From assembly GCF_000245735.1 (NCBI RefSeq), contig NZ_AHTH01000023.1, positions 1 through 64,000 of the forward strand: DNA of 64,000 nt. The letters run 5' to 3'. The notes below the pieces were generated by a model. That model saw only the letters and a program-made list of their open reading frames with translations. It searched no databases and was not told the DNA's origin. This document shows positions 34,917 through 43,239 of the stretch, piece after piece. The position numbers and the translations under genes were made by a program. Within the stretch, counting starts at the first letter, position 1, and each line of letters opens with the position of its first letter. The DNA is from Alishewanella jeotgali KCTC 22429 (GTDB taxonomy: Bacteria > Pseudomonadota > Gammaproteobacteria > Enterobacterales > Alteromonadaceae).

Positions 34917-37900
34917 ACGTTACCTGCTTAGTTAAACGCAATAAATAATGTAAACCTTGCATAGGTTGGCTACTAACTGAGATTGTACCATGTAATCTTA
35001 CTGTAACCAGGTTATAGACGATATGCGCTCCCAAACCACTACCACCCTGATTTCTTTTAGTAGTAAAGAAAGGATCAAAAAGCTGCTTCAGCTCCTCATC
35101 TGTCATGCCTTTGCCGTTATCACTAAAATGAATTAGAACCTCACTGGCTGTATCTTCCACTAGCAGCCGAATCTTAGGTGCGGGATGCCCGTCAAGGCCA
35201 TGAATTAACGCATTCATCACCAAATTAGTTACCACTTGCGCTATAGCACCAGGATCGGAATACATTATGATTGGCTGGGGACAATCAAAAGTTAGCTCGC
35301 AATGTTGTTGTTTGAGTCGCGAGCGCAACGACAGCAACACATCATTAAGATACTGGCAAAGTTCGAATTCACGATAGCTGTCGTGGCTTTGATCAACAGA
35401 TACCTGCTTAAAACTGTTTACCAAATCTGCAGCTCGCTGCGTATTAACCTGCAGTATTTTTAAACCATCACTAAGTTGTTGCATAAAGCGGTTGAACTGG
35501 CTTTGTAGCATCGTTCGGTTTGCAGCAGCCTCGGCAAGCTGTGCCTGCTCATTTTGTAAGTGGCTGGTTGCGGTAACGCAAATACCTAGCGGCGTATTGA
35601 TCTCATGAGCCACCCCCGCCACCAGGCCACCCAAAGAAGCCATTTTTTCCTGAGTAATCAATTGCTGCTGTGTTTGTTGCAAGCGCTGATAGGATAGCTC
35701 CAAGGCCTGATTTTGTTCAGCAAGCTGCGCGGTTCTTTTTTCTACTAACAGCTCTAGTTTTCGTCGTAATTGATATTCTCGCTGCAAACGCCAACGTAGC
35801 ACTACCATCACAGTTAACAGCAATAGCAAAAAGAGGATGAGCTTGAACCACCAGGTCAACCACCAGGGCGGTAAAACACGCACCGATAATTCAGTGTCCG
35901 TAGTCCATTGTCCATCCGGTAAGCGAGCCGCAACCTTGAACAAGTAATCGCCTGGTGGTAAACGGGTATAGGTTGCAACCGGACTTTGTGCCGACGTTTG
36001 AATCCAATCACGGTCAAAGCCTTTTAGTTGATAACGATATTGAATTTGCTGTGCTTGTTTATATTCAGGTGAGGCGAAACGAATGCTAAACATATCCTGA
36101 TCATAGGTCAGTACCAACTGTTCAAGATTGGCCAAGGTCTGTGGTAATAACGCCGAACCAGCCCGGACGGGTTGATTAAACAATGAAAGCGCAGTTAACT
36201 GCACCTGATTCAATGCAACTCGCTTGGGTAACTTATTGATATCAAAATAATCAAAACCTCGGGCCCCGCCACGATAAATTGTAGTACCTAAAATATCCCA
36301 GGCACCAATCCAGGTACTGCTCTGCATTCCATGCATTTCGTTCAGCTCGAGGTAAGTTTGTTGCTCCTCTAACCAATGTAGTCGGTAAAGCAAGCGAAAA
36401 AAGGGCGCTTGCTGTAATGCAGTATCATAATCATCAAGCGTTAAATAGGGTTTAAAGCCTCTAACCAGCGCGGGCTGATCTGGATCTCGTAAGACCAAAT
36501 GATTAATATTCCCTGCTCGAATCCACAGCCGTTGGGATTGATCTTCCAACATCAGTTGAATACCGTTCAGTTGCAACCCATGCTGACTGCCGGCATGCTG
36601 TAGCCAATACTCAACCTCTCCTGTTTCAGGTTGGTAACGAGCAACTCCCTGATCTGTCGAACCTATCCAGATAGCTCCGAGATAGTCTTCCGTCACATTA
36701 TTGATATCTTCAAAGCGGATTTGTTCCCTCCCGTCAGCCCGGCGATAATGCTCCAGTTGGGTGCGGTCAGGAGCTAAACGGAATAAGCCGTGCCCTCGAG
36801 TCCCAATCCACAAGTTTTGTTGCCGATCCCGATACAATAGTCTGACAAATGGCTCTGCCGCTGGATACAGACTGATATTTTGCCATTCCGATGTGGCAGG
36901 AACTAAACGATACAATCCGCGATCAGTACCAACATAGAGAGTGCCGTCATTATCCTGGTGTACCGCTTGTACTAGTGTTGGCTGCTCTGGGCCGTCAGGT
37001 AGCAGCCAATACTTTAATATGGCTGTTTGAGGATCAAAATGGGCAACGCCACCCTCTCGGTTAGCTAACCAGATACTGTTTTCAGCGACCGCATCAATAC
37101 CCAATACATTGGGTGCGGCCAGTAAACCGCTGCCAGTTTGGCCATTAGGTAAGGTTCGGATCGCTCTGGCAAAACGACTCAGCCCCCGAAAACCACCCTG
37201 ACTGACTGTCCACAAAATACCTTGTTGATCCTGAAATAGCGCCAATAAATCAGCTCGGGCCAACCCCTCGCTGAATTCAGCTTGAAAAGGATAGTGCACC
37301 CAATTACCTTGCTGATCGCGATGCCATAAGCCACCGCGGTGGTCAGCACTGTAGCTAGTAAGCCAAAGCCCTCCTTCGGCATCAAAATGCAAATCAGACA
37401 GCAATGCTTGTTTTAACGGTTCTGGTTGCCTGGCAAGTTGGAAAATTTGTTGTTCAGTATCAAACAGGTAAAGCCCCTGACCATAGGTTGCGGCCCAAAC
37501 CGTTCCATCGAGACTCTGATTGATTTTACTGACGGATGCCCTGACTGGCGCATCGCTGGCAAAGCCAACCTCCTGCCAATCACTTTGTTCATTCGCACGA
37601 TACAAGGCACCACCACGTTGCTGCCCATAAGTACGGAGTGGTGCTTCACCAATCGCTAGCCATTGGCCACCACTGGTATCAATAAATAAACTGTTAATGA
37701 ATTTAACAGCCAGTTCGCTGTAAATCGTTGGTAGTGTGACAGGTTGCAGTTGCTCATGCTGCCATTTAAACAAACCTGCACCGTAAGAAGTAATCCATAA
37801 TTGCTGCGACTGATCGAACACCAGTGCACTAATTTCAGCCGAAGACACGTCCTCAGGCCCAGGTAACTCAAAGCGAACGAAGGACTCAGTTACTGGATCA

Positions 37901-38226
37901 AAACGATTTAAACCGCCGTAACGGGTACCTACCCATAACCACCCCTGAGGATCTGACGCTAACGCAGACACCCAACCAGCTGACAAGCTACCGCTCTGAC
38001 CAGGATTGGCTCTAAATTCCTGTAAATCAGTGCCATCATAACGATAAAGGCCATGTTGGGTGCCTAACCATAAGAAACCTTGTTGGTCTTGGGTCATGGT
38101 GGTGGGAACAGGCAAAGAACGGCCAGGGACACTGAGCTGAATAAAACGGCTGAATACCCGGCTGTGTTCAATAGACTCCTGGCTTACGGCCCGCAAAGGC
38201 AGGGCAACGTAAACCAATAACATCAT
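34915..38226 (-). CDS. Beta-propeller two-component sensor histidine kinase
   Basis: 1,103 residues in the visible frame. Reg_prop repeats (GFLWLGTQHGLYRYDG, GWLWVGTRYGGLNRF and more) form a periplasmic beta-propeller over about 45-620. A Y_Y_Y-type domain (YRYQLKGFDRDWIQTS ... RLPPGDYLFKV) and one membrane helix (about 795-815) follow. After a coiled coil comes the dimerisation/phosphoacceptor region ASLGGLVAGVAHEINTPLG and an ATPase domain (VTNLVMNALIHG, DNGKGM, GGSGLGAHIV). There is no receiver domain, so a separate regulator is expected elsewhere. An ISAs1 element sits 24 bp before the ATG. The open frame continues through the restored sequence to a possible GTG at 39511, so the native N-terminus is uncertain. 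Confidence 0.88.
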   Translation of the reverse strand: MMLLVYVALPLRAVSQESIEHSRVFSRFIQLSVPGRSLPVPTTMTQDQQGFLWLGTQHGLYRYDGTDLQEFRANPGQSGSLSAGWVSALASDPQGWLWVGTRYGGLNRFDPVTESFVRFELPGPEDVSSAEISALVFDQSQQLWITSYGAGLFKWQHEQLQPVTLPTIYSELAVKFINSLFIDTSGGQWLAIGEAPLRTYGQQRGGALYRANEQSDWQEVGFASDAPVRASVSKINQSLDGTVWAATYGQGLYLFDTEQQIFQLARQPEPLKQALLSDLHFDAEGGLWLTSYSADHRGGLWHRDQQGNWVHYPFQAEFSEGLARADLLALFQDQQGILWTVSQGGFRGLSRFARAIRTLPNGQTGSGLLAAPNVLGIDAVAENSIWLANREGGVAHFDPQTAILKYWLLPDGPEQPTLVQAVHQDNDGTLYVGTDRGLYRLVPATSEWQNISLYPAAEPFVRLLYRDRQQNLWIGTRGHGLFRLAPDRTQLEHYRRADGREQIRFEDINNVTEDYLGAIWIGSTDQGVARYQPETGEVEYWLQHAGSQHGLQLNGIQLMLEDQSQRLWIRAGNINHLVLRDPDQPALVRGFKPYLTLDDYDTALQQAPFFRLLYRLHWLEEQQTYLELNEMHGMQSSTWIGAWDILGTTIYRGGARGFDYFDINKLPKRVALNQVQLTALSLFNQPVRAGSALLPQTLANLEQLVLTYDQDMFSIRFASPEYKQAQQIQYRYQLKGFDRDWIQTSAQSPVATYTRLPPGDYLFKVAARLPDGQWTTDTELSVRVLPPWWLTWWFKLILFLLLLLTVMVVLRWRLQREYQLRRKLELLVEKRTAQLAEQNQALELSYQRLQQTQQQLITQEKMASLGGLVAGVAHEINTPLGICVTATSHLQNEQAQLAEAAANRTMLQSQFNRFMQQLSDGLKILQVNTQRAADLVNSFKQVSVDQSHDSYREFELCQYLNDVLLSLRSRLKQQHCELTFDCPQPIIMYSDPGAIAQVVTNLVMNALIHGLDGHPAPKIRLLVEDTASEVLIHFSDNGKGMTDEELKQLFDPFFTTKRNQGGSGLGAHIVYNLVTVRLHGTISVSSQPMQGLHYLLRLTKQVT

Positions 38227-38240
38227 TATTGACAGGCGGA

Positions 38241-38250
38241 TAACAACCGA
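38241..38250. repeat. 10-bp target duplication of the ISAs1-type element, left copy
   Basis: TAACAACCGA is repeated exactly at 39493-39502 on the other side of the element. Ten bases lies within the 8-10 bp duplication range of the ISAs1 family. Confidence 0.9.
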
Positions 38251-39492
38251 CAGGGCGAGATCGCGAACGTTTTTTAAACAATAAACGATCAGTTTGACGA
38301 TCTGATCTAGTTGTGATCATATACTCCTTTTTTGGGAGCATGCCATGTACCTTGAACTCTTTACTACACACTTTGACACCATCATCGACAACCGTCAGTC
38401 TGCAAAAGTTACCTATCCTTTATCTGATGTTTTATTCGTGACCTTATGTGGCGTGATTGCAGGCGCAGAGGGATGGTCGGAGATCCATGATTATGCTAAA
38501 GGTCATCACGAGTGGTTTCAGAAACAAGGTTTTTTAAGTGATGGCGTCCCGGTAGATGACACGATAGCGCGTATTATTTCCAAAATTGCTCCGGAACAAT
38601 TCAGGCAATGTTTTATCGACTGGATGCAAGCGGTGCACAAGCTAACGCAGGGAGAAGTGATTGCCATAGATGGCAAAACGCTACGTAGCTCTTATGCACC
38701 AGAAGACAGAAAATCGACCATCCATATGGTGAACGCCTTTGCTTGTGCGAACAAAGTGGTGTTGGGGCAGCTGAAGACCGTGGAAAAATCGAATGAAATC
38801 ACAGCCATCCCAGAGCTGATTCGATTGCTGGATATTGAAGGCGCCCTGGTTTCAATAGATGCGATGGGATGTCAAACGGCGATAGCAGAGCAAGTGATAG
38901 AGGGGAATGGGGATTATCTGTTGGCGCTTAAGGCAAACCAGGGAACGTTATACAACGCAGTAGAAGCGTTATTTGCCGGGCAACGAAGTCGCCCTCTTGA
39001 TGGGATTGTCATAGAAAAGAACCGAGGCCGAATAGAAGCAAGAAGTTACCATGTAAAAGACGCCAGCGAACTGAAGGGAAACTTTAGTAAATGGGTTGGT
39101 CTGCAAACCGTTGGAATGAATCTAAGTTACCGGGAAGTAAAAGGAAAAAAATCGGAACTCACTTATCGTTACTACATCAGTTCAGCCAAGCTGAACGAAG
39201 TACAGTTAGCCGAGGCGGTTAGAGCTCATTGGGCCGTTGAAAATAGCCTACATTGGGTGCTGGATGTCAGCATGAAAGAAGATGCTTGCCAGATTTATCA
39301 GAATCACGCGGCGGAAAACTGGTCAATACTACGGCAATGGTCTTTAAATATGCTAAGAGCAGAGCCATCGAAAGGCAGCATCCCCGCAAAACAAAAACGT
39401 GCCTGGATGAAAACGGATTATTTGGAAGATGTCTTAAAAGCTGGTTTCAGCAGCAGAGTGTTTGAAAATTAAACACTCATGCGGGAGCCCTG
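38251..39492 (+). mobile_element. Complete ISAs1-family insertion sequence
   Basis: 1,242 bp beginning CAGGGCGAGA and ending GGAGCCCTG, giving short terminal inverted repeats with core CAGGGC. It is flanked by TAACAACCGA on both sides and carries a single intact transposase gene. It inserted between the promoter region and the coding region of the sensor kinase. Confidence 0.9.
38345..39472 (+). CDS. ISAs1-family transposase
   Basis: 375 residues, full length for the family. The catalytic Asp sits in EVIAIDGKTLRSSY, the second in LVSIDAMGCQTAI and the Glu in AVENSLHWVLDVSMKED. The N-terminus (LSDVLFVTLCGVIAGAEGWSEI) is the DDE_Tnp_ISAs1 helper region. No frameshift, so it may be active. It is encoded opposite to the kinase gene that it displaced. 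Confidence 0.93.
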   Translation: MYLELFTTHFDTIIDNRQSAKVTYPLSDVLFVTLCGVIAGAEGWSEIHDYAKGHHEWFQKQGFLSDGVPVDDTIARIISKIAPEQFRQCFIDWMQAVHKLTQGEVIAIDGKTLRSSYAPEDRKSTIHMVNAFACANKVVLGQLKTVEKSNEITAIPELIRLLDIEGALVSIDAMGCQTAIAEQVIEGNGDYLLALKANQGTLYNAVEALFAGQRSRPLDGIVIEKNRGRIEARSYHVKDASELKGNFSKWVGLQTVGMNLSYREVKGKKSELTYRYYISSAKLNEVQLAEAVRAHWAVENSLHWVLDVSMKEDACQIYQNHAAENWSILRQWSLNMLRAEPSKGSIPAKQKRAWMKTDYLEDVLKAGFSSRVFEN

Positions 39493-39513
39493 TAACAACC
39501 GATAACTGCACGA

Positions 39514-39542
39514 TTCGGATCTATATAAAAAGACTATCCGAA
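39514..39542. promoter_or_regulatory. Inverted repeat in the former kinase promoter region
   Basis: TTCGGAT and ATCCGAA arms, 15 bp apart, around a TATATA stretch that could be a minus-strand -10 element. Before the ISAs1 insertion it lay directly upstream of the sensor kinase, so it may be the operator/promoter of that gene. Inference from position. Confidence 0.45.
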
Positions 39543-39590
39543 AGTATTAGTGTAAAGCGCCCCGTTGTGCAAGCTGAGCGCTCACTTTAT

Positions 39591-40151
39591 TTAGCGGCTT
39601 TTGGGAATAAAGGCGATTTTTCCACGCTGTACCGCCATATCAAAAGGCAGTGCCGTTAACATCCGGATAGCCGGATCAGCGGTATCCAGCCGGTATACCG
39701 GTTGCGTCGCCAACATCTGGTTTACCAGCTGCAATAACTCATTGCTGACCGGGGTTAAGTTGCCGCGGTAGCCGGCCGCATCGACCGTGGAGTTTAATAG
39801 CTTAACTGAGCGCACAAACACGGCCTTTTGCTCAGCATCATAGTAGGGAACCCCCTCTACCTGTAATTGCAGACTGGCCGGATAGGTTAACCCAAACAGA
39901 TTTAAACTGGCATTGGCCGCCGTATCGATCCGCACCACATCAGAGTTATCGGGGCCAATCTGCACCGCCATCCGCTCTACCGCCATTTTCAACGGGATAC
40001 CGGCCACATTAGCCTGTCGGGTTAATTGCGGAATTTGCTGCCGGAGCACCTGCTCCAGCTGCGCTTCTGAGACCGAGTACACCGCGACCTGATTCAGTTG
40101 ACTACAGGCAACCAATACCAGCGAGAGGATTAAAAGCAAGATATTACGCAT
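39591..40151 (-). CDS. DUF1439 lipoprotein, YceB-like
   Basis: About 186 residues from the ATG at 40151, chosen because it gives a clean lipoprotein signal (MRNILLLILSLVLVAC); an upstream in-frame start at 40247 would place this signal internally. The mature part (VYSVSEAQLEQVLRQQIPQL, then SLQLQVEGVPYYDAEQKAVFVRSVKLL) matches the DUF1439/YceB family of small periplasmic lipoproteins with an SMP-like lipid-binding fold. Function unknown. Single gene, divergent from the GGDEF-EAL operon. Confidence 0.8.
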   Translation of the reverse strand: MRNILLLILSLVLVACSQLNQVAVYSVSEAQLEQVLRQQIPQLTRQANVAGIPLKMAVERMAVQIGPDNSDVVRIDTAANASLNLFGLTYPASLQLQVEGVPYYDAEQKAVFVRSVKLLNSTVDAAGYRGNLTPVSNELLQLVNQMLATQPVYRLDTADPAIRMLTALPFDMAVQRGKIAFIPKSR

Positions 40152-40338
40152 CTGAGTTTCCGGTTTCTGCTCACCGACAGGTGAGGCTGCTGCTAGAGTT
40201 TGCATAAGGTACCGCTCTGACCTTAGCAGAACCTGAACAAGCTGCAAGCTTGTGCTGGATCAACTGTCATGCAAAGCGAATTGAGTTTTAGCAAAAAGCG
40301 CGTATTCTTAAATTAGATTAATCAAATTAAGCTTATTG

Positions 40339-43239
40339 ATGCCAGCCAGTAATCATACCGCTTCGTCGCCATTTCCCATGCGCTCCGTAATATTACTCGG
40401 GTTGTTTTTACTGGCATTAACCGCTTTGACGTTTGGACCTCTGTGGCTACAACCAACCCTGCCCAGTATTGCCAGCCATTACTATTTGCCGCTGCACACG
40501 ACACTGGAAATTATTGCTGTCACCATCAGCGCACTGATTTTTACTGTGGTACGTGAGCAGGCTCGTTACCAACTAAGCCGGCGCAGTGTCGTCCTGGCCG
40601 CCGCATTCTTTGCCGTATTTTGGCTCGACCTGGCGCATCTGTTATCCTTTGAAGGTATGCCAGCCTACTTCACAGCGAATTCGCCGGCAAAAGCGATTAA
40701 TTTTTGGTTAGCCGCCCGCCTGGTTGTCGCCTGCGCCCTGTTGTACGTATTATTACCCCAGGCGGATAAAGCTGCGCGGCGATTTCAGCTCTGGCTGGCA
40801 ATTAGTGGCAGCGCGTTACTGGTGCTGGCTTGCCACCTGTGGTTTATTGGTTATCCGGAGTCGGTGCCAGCTACCTATCAGCCCGGTGCCGGCCTGACGC
40901 CCTTTAAAATCTTGGTCGAGTACCTGGTTATTGCCATTTGCCTGCTTTGTCTCGGTTTTATCTGGCATTTCCGGCACCAACCTCGCCCCTATCATGCGCC
41001 AGCGCTTATCGCCGCGCTGATCACCACTATACTGTCAGAGTTTTTCTTTACCCTATATCAGAATACCAATGATCTATATAACTTAAGCGGCCATTTGCTT
41101 AAGGTACTGTCTTACTTGTTTTTGTATCGCGCGCTGGTTTATGAAAATCTGGCCGAGCCGTTCCGCAAACTCAGTCTTTCCTCAGCAGAACTGACCGCTA
41201 CCCTGAATGCCGTACCTGACTTACTGTTTGATGTCGACCTAAACGGTCGTTTTTATCAGGCTCATACCGGGCAAAACCAACAGCTGCTGTTCCAGCCTGA
41301 ACATTTCCTCGGCAAGACCATGGCTGAAGTCTTGCCGGAATCCGCCGCCAGTGCTGGCCAGCAGGCGATTCGGGAAGCCTGGAACAACAAGGGGCTATCC
41401 AGCCCCAAACAATACACACTAGATTTAAACGGTGAGATCCAATGGTTTCAGGTGATAGCTTCACTAAAACCCGCCAGCCGCGATTCGGTATTACCACGTT
41501 TTGTGCTGGCCGCCCGCAATATCACCGAACAAAAGCTGGCCCAGGCAACCGAACAGCTTAATGCATTGGCATTTCATACCCGCGAAGCCATTATGATTAC
41601 CGATGCCCAGCGGCGGATAGTACGTGTTAATCCGGCCTTTACCGAGATCACCGGCTATAGCGAGCAAGATGTTTGCGGTAAAACACCGGCGATATTGCGC
41701 TCAGGACTACATGATGAGCAGTTTTACCAGCAAATGTGGCAGCAGCTTTATCAGCAAGGTGTTTGGAGTGGTGAGCTGTACAATAAACGCAAAAATGGCG
41801 AAATCTATCCGGAACAGATAATCATCAATGCCATTACAGGCAGTAACGGTGAAATCAGCCATTATATTGCCTGTTTTAACGATATCAGCGCCAGTAAATC
41901 TGATCAGCAGCGGATCTACAAACTGGCTTATTATGACCCTCTTACCCAGTTGCCCAATCGTCGTCTGTTACTGGAGCGGATCACCGACATCCAGCATGAA
42001 GCGGATCGCAACGGCTTCTATGCCGCGCTACTCTTTATCGACCTCGATCACTTTAAACGCCTGAATGATACGCTGGGACATTCCTATGGTGATGAGTTAC
42101 TGCAACAGCTTTCCACACGTCTACAACATAGTTTGCGCCAAACCGATACTCTGGCACGGCCAGGTGGCGACGAATTTATCCTGCTGGCGCCAACCTATAA
42201 GGCGACTATCGAAGAAGCCGCTGCCGACGCCCAACAGTTGGCCGCTAAGTTACTGACCCAGATCCGCGAACCTTTTTTACTGAAAAACCGCCAATATCAG
42301 ATTACCGCCAGTATCGGCATTGTATTATTTAATAGCAGTAACAAAACCACAGATGAACTGATGTCATCTGCAGATCTGGCAATGTACCACTCGAAAGAGC
42401 AAGGACGAAACCAGCTGTATTTCTTCGAACCTGGTATGCAGCAGCGCAGCTTGTTGCGACAACAGTTGGAATCGGAAATGCATCTGGCATTAAGCCAACA
42501 GCAGTTCAAATTGTTCTTTCAGCCTAAGGTCAATAACAAAGGCAAGCTGACCGGTTATGAGGCTCTGTTGCGCTGGCTACACCCTGAGCGCGGCATGATC
42601 AGTCCGGAGCAGTTTATTCCGGTGGCCGAAACCTCCGGCTTTATTACCGTACTGGGGCAATGGATACTGGCAGAAGCCTGTAATGCACTTAAACACCTTA
42701 CCGACCCTCAACTGACCATAGCCATTAATGTCAGCAAACGACAATTACAAACTCCTGATTTTGTTGCACAAACACTACTACAAATTAAAACTGCCGGCGT
42801 TAAGGCTTCTCGTCTGGAGTTTGAAATTACCGAAAGTATGCTAATGACGGATGTTGAACAAACCCGGCATAAGCTGCAACAACTGAATCAGCAGGGGATC
42901 CGCTTTGCACTGGATGACTTTGGTACCGGCTATTCGTCGTTGGCTTTCTTAAAAAATGTTCCGATCCAGGTGCTGAAAATAGATCGCTCCTTTGTCCGTG
43001 ATTTTCTGAGCGACCAAACCGATTACGCTATCGTCGATACCATTATCAGTATGGCTAAAACGCTAAAGCTAACCGTGGTGGCGGAAGGTGTGGAAACCAC
43101 GGAACAATTTAAGATGCTTTCCTGGCTAAAATGCGACCTGTTTCAAGGGTTTCTGTTCGGTAAACCCGCGCCCGGATTCTGCCAGCCACAGCCTATTGAG
43201 CAGTTGTTAACCTTACCCATAGCAGATCATCCGATATGA
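40339..43239 (+). CDS. MASE3-PAS-PAS-GGDEF-EAL c-di-GMP enzyme
   Basis: About 966 residues. The N-terminal 250 residues contain about seven membrane helices ending VLSYLFLYRALVYENLAEPF, the MASE3 sensor signature. Two PAS domains follow (about 285-395 and 400-520), then a GGDEF domain (DPLTQLPNRRLL, GGDEF intact) and an EAL domain (GYEALLRWLHPE, ESMLMTD, DDFGTGYSS, LKIDRSFV). Both catalytic motifs look intact, so it could make or break c-di-GMP. It overlaps the next gene by 4 bp (ATGA), tying c-di-GMP turnover to a GspE-like ATPase. The start may be the TTG at 40336 or the ATG at 40339. Confidence 0.92.
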   Translation: MPASNHTASSPFPMRSVILLGLFLLALTALTFGPLWLQPTLPSIASHYYLPLHTTLEIIAVTISALIFTVVREQARYQLSRRSVVLAAAFFAVFWLDLAHLLSFEGMPAYFTANSPAKAINFWLAARLVVACALLYVLLPQADKAARRFQLWLAISGSALLVLACHLWFIGYPESVPATYQPGAGLTPFKILVEYLVIAICLLCLGFIWHFRHQPRPYHAPALIAALITTILSEFFFTLYQNTNDLYNLSGHLLKVLSYLFLYRALVYENLAEPFRKLSLSSAELTATLNAVPDLLFDVDLNGRFYQAHTGQNQQLLFQPEHFLGKTMAEVLPESAASAGQQAIREAWNNKGLSSPKQYTLDLNGEIQWFQVIASLKPASRDSVLPRFVLAARNITEQKLAQATEQLNALAFHTREAIMITDAQRRIVRVNPAFTEITGYSEQDVCGKTPAILRSGLHDEQFYQQMWQQLYQQGVWSGELYNKRKNGEIYPEQIIINAITGSNGEISHYIACFNDISASKSDQQRIYKLAYYDPLTQLPNRRLLLERITDIQHEADRNGFYAALLFIDLDHFKRLNDTLGHSYGDELLQQLSTRLQHSLRQTDTLARPGGDEFILLAPTYKATIEEAAADAQQLAAKLLTQIREPFLLKNRQYQITASIGIVLFNSSNKTTDELMSSADLAMYHSKEQGRNQLYFFEPGMQQRSLLRQQLESEMHLALSQQQFKLFFQPKVNNKGKLTGYEALLRWLHPERGMISPEQFIPVAETSGFITVLGQWILAEACNALKHLTDPQLTIAINVSKRQLQTPDFVAQTLLQIKTAGVKASRLEFEITESMLMTDVEQTRHKLQQLNQQGIRFALDDFGTGYSSLAFLKNVPIQVLKIDRSFVRDFLSDQTDYAIVDTIISMAKTLKLTVVAEGVETTEQFKMLSWLKCDLFQGFLFGKPAPGFCQPQPIEQLLTLPIADHPI

